Shown here: piece after piece, positions 1 to 7,678 of the stretch
Numbering within the stretch: the first letter of the stretch is position 1
How the letters are laid out: the number at the start of each line of letters is the position of its first letter
Source of the DNA: Acidobacteriaceae bacterium
Lineage (GTDB): Bacteria > Acidobacteriota > Terriglobia > Terriglobales > Acidobacteriaceae
NCBI GenBank assembly: GCA_030044455.1
Contig: JASHVU010000596.1
Span: 1 to 13,179 of the forward strand
Length of the DNA stretch: 13,179 nt
Reading direction: 5' to 3'
The notes under the pieces: generated by a model
Told to the model about the DNA's origin: nothing
The model's database searches: none
What the model saw: only the letters and a program-made list of their open reading frames with translations
Position numbers and translations under genes: made by a program

Positions 1-138
1 TGCTGCCCTCCCTGTTGTTGCGCTTGAATCTCCAATCGCGTGCTTCCCTGCCCGCTTTGCTTGCAGCTTAACGCCCGCTTCCCTGTCCGCTGCTCTGGCC
101 GCTCTCCCGCCCAACTGCCATCCGCTCTCATGCCCGAC
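1..138. other. Non-coding region downstream of fliK (left part)
   Basis: I see no credible gene here. The open frame that runs through it on the plus strand is made mostly of the neighbouring tandem repeat and resembles no protein family I know. A 15-nt near-identical direct repeat, gcttccctgYccgct, occurs at 42-56 and 77-91. The last 16 bases (123-138) match the neighbouring 16-bp unit at about 10 positions, so the minisatellite probably decayed leftward into this stretch. The following gene on the minus strand (flgD would be usual) must start outside the window. I see no convincing terminator. Confidence 0.5.
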
Positions 139-314
139 GGCCCATCTGTTCAACTGCTCATCTACTCAACGGCCCATCTGTTCAACTGCTTATCCACTCA
201 CCTGCCCATCTGTTCAACTGCTTATCCACTCACTTGCTTATCTATTTAAACCCTCATCCACTCACCTGCTCATCTACTTAACGGACCATATGTTCAACTG
301 CTCATCCACTTAAC
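139..314. repeat. 16-bp minisatellite, 11 copies
   Basis: Eleven uninterrupted units of exactly 16 bp fill 139-314. Two unit types recur: ggcccatctgttcaac (139, 171, with variants at 203 and 283) and tgctcatccactYaac or close variants (155, 187, 219, 251, 267, 299). The first eight units pair into a 32-bp higher-order period: 139-170 and 171-202 differ at only a few positions. The unit at 235 is the most diverged. Because 16 is not a multiple of three, the repeat does not encode a simple peptide repeat. It starts 19 bp beyond the fliK stop codon, between fliK and whatever follows. The units are contiguous with no unique spacers, so this is not a CRISPR array. Confidence 0.93.
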
Positions 315-332
315 CGTTTAAGATGCCCAGGT

Positions 333-2165
333 TCATGCCATCACCGAGATGTATCTTGCCTCCGATCCAGGAAGAATCGCCGGACTCCCGCTGCCGTTCA
401 TGTGCGTCGTTTGCGTGGGCGCTTTCGCCGCCGGCGCAGACGAAATTGAGCTCAGCGTCTGCCCATTGGCTTCCCCATCTGCGGCCGATTGCTGTTGGCC
501 CTGGTGCTGCATTCCTTGATTCATTCCCGCGTCGGCTCCCGGGTTTTGCGCCGGCGCCATCGTCAGGTTCTCCACCTGGGTGTGATGTTCGGCAAGGTAG
601 TCATGCAGTCCAGCCATGTGCGCGCCAAGCGCCTGCACAGCCTCTGAAGAACCCGGCACCACCACTGCGCTGATGCCGCCCGCATTCACTCCCGCCCGAA
701 CCGATACCCAACCCAGCGCAGGATCTTCAAACCCTGCCTCGGCCTCATGCGCGCCGGCGTGAATCCAGGTGGGCTGCATCGATCCACCTGCGCCGTCGAG
801 CGCGGAGAATGTTTCCCCCGTCAAAGTGCCGGAGGCAGTCTCAGCCGCCACCGCCGGGCGGGAACTCGCAGGCAACGCTGAAACCGTTTCACGAACGACG
901 CCCGCCCCTTCGACAACACTGTTCTCTTGACTGTGAATTCCCTCCACGGCCGCCAGCTTCGGTTGCGAACCGCCGGATTCCATCGCGCCAGCGCTTTGCG
1001 CGCCAACTGCAGCGCGCGGACCCGCAAGCTCACGCCGCGCTTCTTCTGCATCAGAAACAGGCAGGAGCGAATTCGCCCCTCCGTGATCGGCGGGAAATGG
1101 AGCTGATGCCTTTGCCGGGAATTCGCCGGAAGCGCCCAGTCGAGATGCAGCCGGCTGATTGCTTGAGACCGAGCTCCCAACCGATACCGCGGGTGGTCCC
1201 GCGATCGTTTCCGGTGCAGCGTTTGCGGCCACCAGGCCGGTTCGAGAGGTTCGGTCAGCAACAGAATTCTCCGCCTCCGGCGAGCGATCGATGGCATTCT
1301 GCACCGATGGCTTCGTTCCTGGCGATGGTATGGCCGCGCCGGAGTTCGAAACCCCCGACCCGGAGTTCCCCAGCGCAATCGCCGAATGGGCGTCGATGTT
1401 CGCGTGAAATGAATTTACGGTGGAAACCTGCAATGTGTTGCCCACAGGCCTCCTGACAGGCATTGTCGGCTGAACAGGCTGAGACACCTGGGCAACGATC
1501 GCCGTTGCAGCGTCATTAGGGGTTGGCGAACTGTCCGGTAAATGCGATGACTTCGCTGTTGCCGGTCGTTCAGCCACACTCGGTTTCTCGCGGCCGGAAT
1601 CAGCTCGAACCGATTCTGCGCCCGCATTCGATTCTTCCTGGGAGTTCGGAGCTGGCTCTTGTTCAATCATCACAGCCGCATTCGTTAAAGTCACTGACGC
1701 TTGTGCCGGCTGGGTATTCGCCGTCTGCAGTGTCTCCGCCAAAACCTGACTCGAAGCATCAGCGTGCGCCAGGTTCCCGTTCACAAACGATGAAACCACC
1801 GTACATTCTGTTAGGGCCGTCTGCGACCCGCCTGAAGCGGGTGTCGCTGAGACTATTTCTTCAGCTGAGCCATCGAAAGCTGCAACCACCTGCTGCCAGC
1901 TCGATCGGAAGCTCTGGGGCGCTGTGAGTGAGGTTGATGTTGAACTCCTGTTGACCCCTGGCATTTCACTTCGAACCCCTTCCGCGGTTTCACCCGGCCA
2001 CATCGCTCCTGTCGTTCCATGCGACCCATTCATCGCAAATCCGCCCAGTCCCCCAAGCGCCTTAACCGATCCGAGTGACCCACCTGTTCCTTGCCCTGGA
2101 GCCGGATTGAGACCGATTTCGAAAGCTGCGGCAATTGTCACGCGAGAGACAGGAGCAGAATCCAT
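333..2165 (-). CDS. fliK: FliK, flagellar hook-length control protein
   Basis: FliK is the secreted ruler that measures hook length and, through its C-terminal domain, makes FlhB switch from rod/hook to filament export. The 610-residue product has the family's architecture: a long, poorly conserved Ala/Ser/Pro/Gly-rich N-terminal part (about 1-475), then a compact C-terminal hook-control domain at about 475-537. That domain contains the family's PxxLGxVxV-like core (DPALGWVSV, from residue 481) and the helix pattern ending in L-x-D-Y-L-A-E. Odd: a further 70 or so Gln/Gly/Ala-rich residues follow the domain. The start is the first ATG after an in-frame TAA seven codons upstream, and no good Shine-Dalgarno sequence precedes it. 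It follows fliJ after a 168-nt gap, longer than others in the operon, so it may have its own promoter. The call rests on the C-terminal domain and gene order; the N-terminal part gives no information. Confidence 0.87.
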   Translation of the reverse strand: MDSAPVSRVTIAAAFEIGLNPAPGQGTGGSLGSVKALGGLGGFAMNGSHGTTGAMWPGETAEGVRSEMPGVNRSSTSTSLTAPQSFRSSWQQVVAAFDGSAEEIVSATPASGGSQTALTECTVVSSFVNGNLAHADASSQVLAETLQTANTQPAQASVTLTNAAVMIEQEPAPNSQEESNAGAESVRADSGREKPSVAERPATAKSSHLPDSSPTPNDAATAIVAQVSQPVQPTMPVRRPVGNTLQVSTVNSFHANIDAHSAIALGNSGSGVSNSGAAIPSPGTKPSVQNAIDRSPEAENSVADRTSRTGLVAANAAPETIAGPPAVSVGSSVSSNQPAASRLGASGEFPAKASAPFPADHGGANSLLPVSDAEEARRELAGPRAAVGAQSAGAMESGGSQPKLAAVEGIHSQENSVVEGAGVVRETVSALPASSRPAVAAETASGTLTGETFSALDGAGGSMQPTWIHAGAHEAEAGFEDPALGWVSVRAGVNAGGISAVVVPGSSEAVQALGAHMAGLHDYLAEHHTQVENLTMAPAQNPGADAGMNQGMQHQGQQQSAADGEANGQTLSSISSAPAAKAPTQTTHMNGSGSPAILPGSEARYISVMA

Positions 2166-2333
2166 GCCAAAGAGAATCGAAGGCTGTTAGAAGACTGTCA
2201 GGAATCGGGACGGGATGTTCCAAATGCGGAATGAATCGCTTACAACTGTGGGTTTCTTCTCAACTCTAGCCTTATTCGCCCGAGTCCGGCATCCGACCCC
2301 GCGCAGATTGCTGGCACTCCCCTCGGCATGGAC

Positions 2334-2807
2334 TCAATTCCGATCCTCATCCAGATTCCGATGATCATTGGAACGTTTCCGGTTCAGGTACCAGTCGTCG
2401 AGAGCCTGCTGGCTGCGGCGAAGACCGGATGCTGTTTCGCGCGCCCGCTCGGCTTCTGCCAGCGTCTCTGCCTGCAGCCTGCTGGTTCGCCTGCTCTGGT
2501 AATCCTGCCGCAGGCTGGCCACCGTTTCCTCCGCGACTCGAATTCGCAATGCCAGGGCCGCAGCCCGACGGCTGCCGCTGCGAGACTCCTCTAGGCCTGC
2601 TATGCGGTCGGCAATCTCCCCGCTCGTTGCGCTCCGAGCTACCAGGCTGCGCCCGGCCCGCTCCCTGTGCTGTGCCGCGCGCCAGGCGTTCTCCAGTTGC
2701 GCCAACTCTCGAAGCCCCAGGTCCAATGCCCGCCGGCTTTCGCCCTCTTCCATCTGGCGAAGGCGCACCATGCGCTCGCTCAGGCGCGCCGATCCCGTCG
2801 ACCCCAT
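2334..2807 (-). CDS. fliJ: FliJ, flagellar export chaperone / ATPase stalk protein
   Basis: FliJ is a small antiparallel coiled-coil protein. It inserts into the FliI ATPase hexamer, contacts the FlhA export gate and recycles export chaperones. The 157-residue product is close to the usual length (about 145-150). It is almost wholly helical and rich in Arg, Glu, Ala and Leu, with no membrane segment. Near the N-terminus, RMVRLRQMEEGESRRAL (13-29) fits the family's LLxLRxxxEExA pattern. The C-terminal RRSQQALDDWYLNRKR matches the family's basic tail with an Asp-Asp-Trp before the final basic cluster. The ATG lies 3 nt after the fliI stop, so translation is probably coupled. FliJ sequences diverge strongly, so position after fliI carries much of the weight. 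Confidence 0.82.
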   Translation of the reverse strand: MGSTGSARLSERMVRLRQMEEGESRRALDLGLRELAQLENAWRAAQHRERAGRSLVARSATSGEIADRIAGLEESRSGSRRAAALALRIRVAEETVASLRQDYQSRRTSRLQAETLAEAERARETASGLRRSQQALDDWYLNRKRSNDHRNLDEDRN

Positions 2808-2810
2808 CGG

Positions 2811-4124
2811 CTATAGCTCGCTGGCCAGCACTGCCAGCCGGCCCAGGCAATCGGCAAAACCAATATGCTCGTGCGCATCCTGGATCATGAACTCCCGTAT
2901 CGCCGCCCGCGCCCGAAGCGCGCGATCAAGTTCCGCGTCGACGCCGGGTTTGTATGCGCCAATGCGAACCAGGTCCTCTGATCGCGAGATGATCGCCGCG
3001 AGTTTGCGCACCAGAGCCGACTGCTCGCGATGCTCAGCCCCGGCCACGATCGGCATTAATCTGCTGATCGAGTCCGTCACTGCCACGGGCGGATACCAGC
3101 CCTCGGCAGCGAGCGCACGGGAAAGTACAATGTGCCCGTCGAGCAGTGACCGCACCGCATCCACCAGCGGGTCCTGCTGATCGTCACCCTCCATCAACAC
3201 CGTGTAAAACGCGGTGATCGACCCGGTGCGGAACTGCCCGGCCCGCTCAATCAACCGCGCCAGACGCGCAAAGACCGAGGGCGTATACCCCTTGGCCGTA
3301 GGCGGCTCGCCGGCCGCCAATCCAATCTCCCGCGCTGCCATGGCAAAACGCGTCAAAGAGTCCAACACCAGAAGAACGCTCTTGCCCTCGGCGGCAAAGA
3401 ATTCGGCCACCGTCGTGGCGGCCAGCGCCGCGCGCATCCGCTTTAAGGGCGACTCATCTGAAGTCGACACCACCACCACCGACTTGGCACGCCCCTCTTC
3501 ACCCAGTGCATCCTCAAGAAACTCTCCCACCTCGCGACCCCGCTCGCCGACCAGACCCACCACCGTCACATCGGCTTCGGTGTTGCGAGTCATCATACCG
3601 ATCAGGGTGCTCTTTCCCACACCCGATCCCCCGAAGATGCCCACGCGCTGCCCGCGGCCCACCGTCAGCATGGCGTCGATCACACGGATTCCGGTTCCAA
3701 GCGGAGTCCGGATCGGGGTGCGCTCGAGGGGCGAATGAGGTGCGCCGTCAAGCGCCATGGCATCGAAGATCGACGGCCACGGGCCCCTGTCGATCGGTCG
3801 ACCCATGGCATCGAGCACGCGCCCCATCAGTGCACGGCCCACTTCGATCTCGGGCCCTTTGCCCTGAGCTGCGACTTCGTCGCCAAAACGGATCCCATCG
3901 ATATCTTCAATGGGCATTGACAACACGTTCGTGCCCCGGAACCCAATGACCTCGGCAAGATGATGACCTCCCGTCCGGTCGATGACCTCGCAGCACTCGC
4001 CCACCGATGCCATCGGCCCCGTCGACTCGATGGTCTGCCCCACCACTTCCACAACCTTGCCCCGCCAGCGCCAGGGCTGGCCGCGCTCAAGGCGCGAAAT
4101 GTAACGGCCCAGCAGCGCGGCCAT
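2811..4124 (-). CDS. fliI: FliI, flagellum-specific export ATPase
   Basis: FliI hydrolyses ATP at the cytoplasmic face of the flagellar type III export apparatus, helping to unfold and feed rod, hook and filament subunits. The 437-residue length is typical. Residues 1-90 form the beta-barrel N-terminal domain. The catalytic domain has Walker A GGSGVGKS (165-172), the GERGRE segment with the catalytic Glu194, and Walker B LLVLD (251-255). It also has the ATPase alpha/beta signature KGYTPSVFARLARLIERAG (278-296) and the LSRALAAEGWYPPV-SISRLM region (334-357). All key residues look intact. What separates it from F1/V-ATPase subunits is the short C-terminal domain and the flagellar context. Its ATG shares one base with the fliH stop (TGATG), a classic translational coupling arrangement. 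FliH, its regulator, is immediately upstream and FliJ, its stalk, immediately downstream. Confidence 0.98.
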   Translation of the reverse strand: MAALLGRYISRLERGQPWRWRGKVVEVVGQTIESTGPMASVGECCEVIDRTGGHHLAEVIGFRGTNVLSMPIEDIDGIRFGDEVAAQGKGPEIEVGRALMGRVLDAMGRPIDRGPWPSIFDAMALDGAPHSPLERTPIRTPLGTGIRVIDAMLTVGRGQRVGIFGGSGVGKSTLIGMMTRNTEADVTVVGLVGERGREVGEFLEDALGEEGRAKSVVVVSTSDESPLKRMRAALAATTVAEFFAAEGKSVLLVLDSLTRFAMAAREIGLAAGEPPTAKGYTPSVFARLARLIERAGQFRTGSITAFYTVLMEGDDQQDPLVDAVRSLLDGHIVLSRALAAEGWYPPVAVTDSISRLMPIVAGAEHREQSALVRKLAAIISRSEDLVRIGAYKPGVDAELDRALRARAAIREFMIQDAHEHIGFADCLGRLAVLASEL

Positions 4125-4891
4125 CAGCAGGCCTCTCGCAATGCCGGCAGCTCGTTTCCTGATTCGCCGCGCTCCTCGCCGCCGCCACGATCGAAAAACC
4201 CGCGCTCAATCTCGGCCAGCTGCGAACGGATTCCCAGATCGACTGTTCCCAGATTGCTTTCGACCACGCAGTCGCCTAATCGCATTCCTTCCGCAGCCAG
4301 CACCTCGGGTTTCCCTTGAAGATTGGGCAGGTGCGCGATTGCCTCGCGCCATAGATCGAGATCGCATTTCGGAACCCTCAGCCGGACTTCGGTCGTGGCC
4401 GAGAGCTGACCCAGAGCTACGCGGACCGCGCCGGTTAATAGCAGCGGATCCATCTGCGCCTCGCGGCGAAGGATGCGCGCCGCAACCGCCAGCGCAAGCT
4501 TCACTACTTCACTTTCGACGGCGTGAAGATAGCGATCCCGGGCTGCGGTAAAGCTCTCCATCGCACTGGCCAGCCGCTGTTCTTCCTGCCGGCGTGCGTT
4601 GATCAGTGCCTCCCGCTCAGCCTCCCGTGCCTCGTCGCCACCGCGTTCCCGTCCGGCATCGAAAGCCTTGCGCACCTCCTCGGCGAGTCGCTTCTCCCAG
4701 CCGGGGTGACTGTTGAGATGGGCCCCTGATTCGATCTCATGCGCACGGTCGCCATGAGCTTCCCCGTACCCATTCCACAGCGGCGCAGCCGGGTCCGGCG
4801 AGCCGGGTGGATACTCAAAAACCTCGATCCCGGCTACCGTCGCGATCCCCGCTGTTGGCTCCGATTGCAAACTTCGCTCTCCTTGATTCAT
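4124..4891 (-). CDS. fliH: FliH, negative regulator of the export ATPase
   Basis: FliH dimerises, binds and restrains FliI, and tethers it to the C-ring through FliN. The 255-residue product has three parts: a variable N-terminal tail (1-70), a charged Ala/Glu/Arg helix (70-120) of the kind that forms the dimer stalk, and the conserved FliH/YscL domain (about 120-235). In that domain E-S-E-V-V-K-L-A-L-A-V-A-A-R-I-L (126-141) and the segment GDCVVESNLGTVDLGI (206-221) are the clearest family hallmarks. The last Gly/Glu-rich residues are a disordered tail. It lies 39 nt after fliG, a gap occupied by a heptamer repeat that also supplies a G-rich, weak ribosome binding site. It overlaps fliI by one base. 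No membrane segment is present. Confidence 0.93.
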   Translation of the reverse strand: MNQGERSLQSEPTAGIATVAGIEVFEYPPGSPDPAAPLWNGYGEAHGDRAHEIESGAHLNSHPGWEKRLAEEVRKAFDAGRERGGDEAREAEREALINARRQEEQRLASAMESFTAARDRYLHAVESEVVKLALAVAARILRREAQMDPLLLTGAVRVALGQLSATTEVRLRVPKCDLDLWREAIAHLPNLQGKPEVLAAEGMRLGDCVVESNLGTVDLGIRSQLAEIERGFFDRGGGEERGESGNELPALREAC

Positions 4892-4892
4892 T

Positions 4893-4921
4893 CCCGCTGA
4901 CCCCCGATCCCTGACCTCTGA
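4893..4921. repeat. Heptamer tandem repeat in the fliG-fliH gap
   Basis: Read on the minus strand, the gap between the fliG stop and the fliH start is a chain of imperfect 7-mers: TCAGAGG, TCAGGGA, TCGGGGG and then TCAGCGGG. The copies lie at about 4915-4921, 4908-4914, 4901-4907 and 4893-4900. The last copy sits one base before the fliH ATG. Any Shine-Dalgarno sequence for fliH must lie in these G-rich units, so copy number would set its position. Confidence 0.7.
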
Positions 4922-4930
4922 GCCCTGTTC

Positions 4931-5983
4931 TTACGCCAGCATCTCGTCGCCGGTTTCGAGTTTCAGAATGACTTTTCCTTCGGCCTCGAGCCGGCGCGCC
5001 AGGTTCAGAATCTCCTGCTGGGCCTGCGCCACTTCGCGCGAACGCACCGGGCCCAGAACTTCCATGTCCTCCTTCAACATCTCTACCGCCCGCGAACTCA
5101 TCGCCTTGAAAATCTGCGCCCGCAGCTCCTCGTTGGCTCCGCGCAGTGCCAGCGCCAGCTGACGCTTGTCGACACCCGACACAATTTCGCGAATCGTAGC
5201 TGCGGGAACCGTGATCAGGTCTTCGAACGTGAACATCAGGTTGCGGATGCCGAGGGCAAGTTCCGGCTGGCCCTCCTCAATGGTCTCGAGAATTTTCTTC
5301 GACTCCTCGGCGTTGAGCCGGTTCAACAGGTCGGCGACGGCTTTGAAACCCGAGTAGCTCTTGCGCGCCGCGTCGCCCACACTCTCCAGCCGGCGATGCA
5401 GGATGTGTGCCACCTTCTGCGCCATCTCCGGCGAGAACTGCCGCATCTCGGCCAGCCGCTGGACGGCGACCACCTTGTGCTCCTCGCTCAGGCTGGCCAG
5501 CACCAGCGACGCTTTGCGCGGATCAAGATGGGCCAGCACCAGCGCGATCGTCTGCGGGTGTTCCGAGTCGAGCATCTTGCCCAGTTGCTGCGGGTCGGTG
5601 CGCTGCAGCTGCGCCAGGTTGCCCTGCGCAGCCTCCTGGCTGCGTCGCACCAGCATCAGCAGGTCGTCGGCGCGTTGCTTGCCGAAGGTGTCCATCAGCA
5701 GGCGGCTGGCGTAGTCCAGCCCCCCATGCACTACGAAGCCCTGGGTCTCGAGCAGCTCCCAAAACTCCTCGATTACATCCGCAGAAAGCTCCGGCGAGAC
5801 GCCGCGCAGGTCGGCAAGCTCTTCGGTGATCCGCTCTACGTCGTTCTCCGGCAGGGTGCGAAGAATCTCTTTGGCCAGATCCTCTCCCACGGCTACCAGC
5901 AGAACCGCGGCCTTGCGGATGCCGGAGAGGTTCTCCGAACTCCTGCGCCGTGCTGTACCGTTGGATGCCGTCGACTCTTCCAA
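4931..5983 (-). CDS. fliG: FliG, flagellar rotor/switch protein
   Basis: FliG sits on the cytoplasmic face of the MS ring, binds FliF through its N-terminal domain and FliM through its middle domain, and generates torque with the stator through its C-terminal domain. The 350 residues show all three parts. N-terminal domain: GIRKAAVLLVAVGEDLAKEIL (21-41), split here only for naming. Middle domain: the hallmark EHPQTIALVLAHLDP (141-155). C-terminal domain: MFTFEDL (250-256), LALRGA, MSSRA, LKEDM and GPVR (311-314). The charged torque helix keeps its pattern, with Lys to Arg in the LKGA motif and Glu-Asp for the Asp-Asp pair. The chosen start is TTG at 5983, with GGAAAGG (5993-5999) 9 nt upstream. 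The first in-frame ATG is residue 96, inside the N-terminal domain, so a non-ATG start is required. It is 23 nt after fliF. Confidence 0.97.
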   Translation of the reverse strand: MEESTASNGTARRRSSENLSGIRKAAVLLVAVGEDLAKEILRTLPENDVERITEELADLRGVSPELSADVIEEFWELLETQGFVVHGGLDYASRLLMDTFGKQRADDLLMLVRRSQEAAQGNLAQLQRTDPQQLGKMLDSEHPQTIALVLAHLDPRKASLVLASLSEEHKVVAVQRLAEMRQFSPEMAQKVAHILHRRLESVGDAARKSYSGFKAVADLLNRLNAEESKKILETIEEGQPELALGIRNLMFTFEDLITVPAATIREIVSGVDKRQLALALRGANEELRAQIFKAMSSRAVEMLKEDMEVLGPVRSREVAQAQQEILNLARRLEAEGKVILKLETGDEMLA

Positions 5984-5992
5984 GTTCGAGCG

Positions 5993-5999
5993 CCTTTCC
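5993..5999 (-). promoter_or_regulatory. Ribosome binding site supporting the TTG start of fliG
   Basis: GGAAAGG on the minus strand lies 9 nt before TTG (5983-5981). It is the only Shine-Dalgarno-like sequence near the beginning of the conserved FliG region, and it decides the start. Confidence 0.6.
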
Positions 6000-6006
6000 G
6001 ATGCCG

Positions 6007-7644
6007 CTAATCCGAATGAATCCAGCTCTGCAGCAGCCGCGAACTCTGGGTCGGTTCGCGCTTCATCTGGGATGTCACCTGGTTGAATATCTCCTGCGAT
6101 CGCACGCGTTGGGGATCGAGCTCGACCGGAGTGATCGGCAGTACGCTTGCGGCCGCCTCGCCGGCACCAAGTTCGTGCGGTTTCCCCTTGCCTGCCTCGA
6201 ACCGAGCCGAAGCCACGCGTTTGAGCGCCGGCCGCACGCCCAACAGGAGAATGACGAATGTGGCCAGCAGCAGCGCCAGGTACTTCACCAGCAGCGGCGA
6301 GTTCTCGGCTGCCGACAGAACCTGTTGCGGCAAGGCCGGCGGCGATGCCGTGCGATTCTGGTCGAAGGCCAGATCCTGAACCGTCAGGGCGTCGCCCCGC
6401 GTCGGATCGAACCCCACGGCGGCCTGGGCCAGCGCGGTCAGGTTGCGCAGCTCATCGGCTGTGCGCGGCTGCCACAGGGCGGGCTTGCTCTTCGTTGCCG
6501 TTTGCATCAGCCGGTCGTTCACTACGATGGCGGCGGTGAGCCGGCGAATCCGGCCCGGATTCTCGACCGTATGTTTCACGGTCTTCGACACGCCGTAGGT
6601 GCCGGACTCGGTCTTCGATGTCTGAGGTGGCGTGGCCTGCTTCGGGTAGACCGGCAGGGCCTGGGTGTTGGGAGCATTCGATGCCGTTCCCGGCACCCCG
6701 GCGGCCACGGGCTCGCCGCCCGTGTTCTCCTCGGTGCGCTGCATCGAGAGCGTCGCCGTCTGATTGGGATCGTAGATCTCCTGCGTGGTATCGGTCGCGG
6801 TCGCATCGTAATCGAGGGTCACCGAGGCGCGCACATTGCCCACACCCGTCACCGGCTCAAGCGTAGCCACCAGCTTGTCTTCGAGTGCCTGCTCCTGACT
6901 GAGTTCCATCGCTTCCGCAGTCTTCGGCCCCAGCGGCAATCGGCCCGCAGCGTCCACCAGAACCACATGATCGGGAGTGAGCCCGTCGACGGCCGAGGCC
7001 ACCAGGTTGCGGATTGCGTCAGCTTCGCCGTCGGCCAGCGAGAGGTGCCGCAACTTGAGCACCACTGAGGCCTTGGCCGGCCGTTCTTCATCGCGAAAGA
7101 GCGAATCGTGCGGCAAAACCAGGTGCACTCTCGCCGACTCGATATCGGCGAGCGTGCCCACCGTATGCTCGAGCTCCCCCTCGAGCGCGCGCTGAAAGTT
7201 TACTTGCTCGTCAAACTCCGAGCCCACCCAGTTGGGCTTGTCGAAGAGCTCAAAGCCAAGCCTGCCGCTCTTCACCCCGCCTTTGGCCGCGGCCGCCAGT
7301 CGCGCCTTGTCGAGCATCGCTGCCGGAACCCGGATTCCAGTTCCATCCGGGGTCATGTCGAAACTGATCTGGGCTGCGGCCAGCACCTGGCCGATCTGCC
7401 GCGCATCGTCCGGGTCGAGTCCGCTGTAAAGCGTGCGCCAATCCGGCCGCGCCATCAGCCAGACAACCGCTGCCACCAGCGCCGTAACCAGAACGCCGCC
7501 AATCAGCGCGCCCCGGCGCTGCCCCGGCGCCATCCGGGCCCATAAGACCTGCGCCCGCCCCCATCCGCCGGCCACCCGATCCATCCATTGCGGCTGTCCG
7601 GGCATTGCCGGCGTGGTCTTTTCGAGTTGTGCTCCCGGTGCCAT
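6007..7644 (-). CDS. fliF: FliF, flagellar MS-ring protein
   Basis: FliF forms the MS ring in the inner membrane, the base on which rod, export gate and C-ring assemble. The 545-residue length is typical. The N-terminal cytoplasmic tail is followed by one membrane helix at about 46-64 and the YscJ/FliF ring-building region beginning at LYSGLDPDDA (72-81). The periplasmic beta-collar region includes YDPNQTATLSMQRTEEN. A second membrane helix lies at about 451-470. The cytoplasmic C-terminus (513-545) ends in EPTQSSRLLQSWIHSD, matching the family's FliG-binding helix with its conserved Trp. No signal peptide is expected. It starts with ATG 34 nt after fliE, with only a weak purine stretch as ribosome binding site; internal ATGs at residues 14 and 21 are possible alternatives. 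Confidence 0.97.
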   Translation of the reverse strand: MAPGAQLEKTTPAMPGQPQWMDRVAGGWGRAQVLWARMAPGQRRGALIGGVLVTALVAAVVWLMARPDWRTLYSGLDPDDARQIGQVLAAAQISFDMTPDGTGIRVPAAMLDKARLAAAAKGGVKSGRLGFELFDKPNWVGSEFDEQVNFQRALEGELEHTVGTLADIESARVHLVLPHDSLFRDEERPAKASVVLKLRHLSLADGEADAIRNLVASAVDGLTPDHVVLVDAAGRLPLGPKTAEAMELSQEQALEDKLVATLEPVTGVGNVRASVTLDYDATATDTTQEIYDPNQTATLSMQRTEENTGGEPVAAGVPGTASNAPNTQALPVYPKQATPPQTSKTESGTYGVSKTVKHTVENPGRIRRLTAAIVVNDRLMQTATKSKPALWQPRTADELRNLTALAQAAVGFDPTRGDALTVQDLAFDQNRTASPPALPQQVLSAAENSPLLVKYLALLLATFVILLLGVRPALKRVASARFEAGKGKPHELGAGEAAASVLPITPVELDPQRVRSQEIFNQVTSQMKREPTQSSRLLQSWIHSD

Positions 7645-7678
7645 TCGTTTCGTGCCCGCTCACATTGCCCGCGGCCCC

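Noticed and set aside
40..249. Plus-strand frame of 69 codons across the tandem repeat
   Set aside because: Its repetitive product is a direct result of the 16-bp unit read in triplets, and it has no ribosome binding site or family resemblance.
139..314. CRISPR array
   Set aside because: The units are contiguous and 16 bp long with no unique spacers, and there are no cas genes.
809..1456. Long plus-strand and second minus-strand open frames within fliK
   Set aside because: They are Arg/Pro-rich translations of the other frames of a GC-rich gene, with no motif and no ribosome binding site. fliK has the recognisable hook-control domain.
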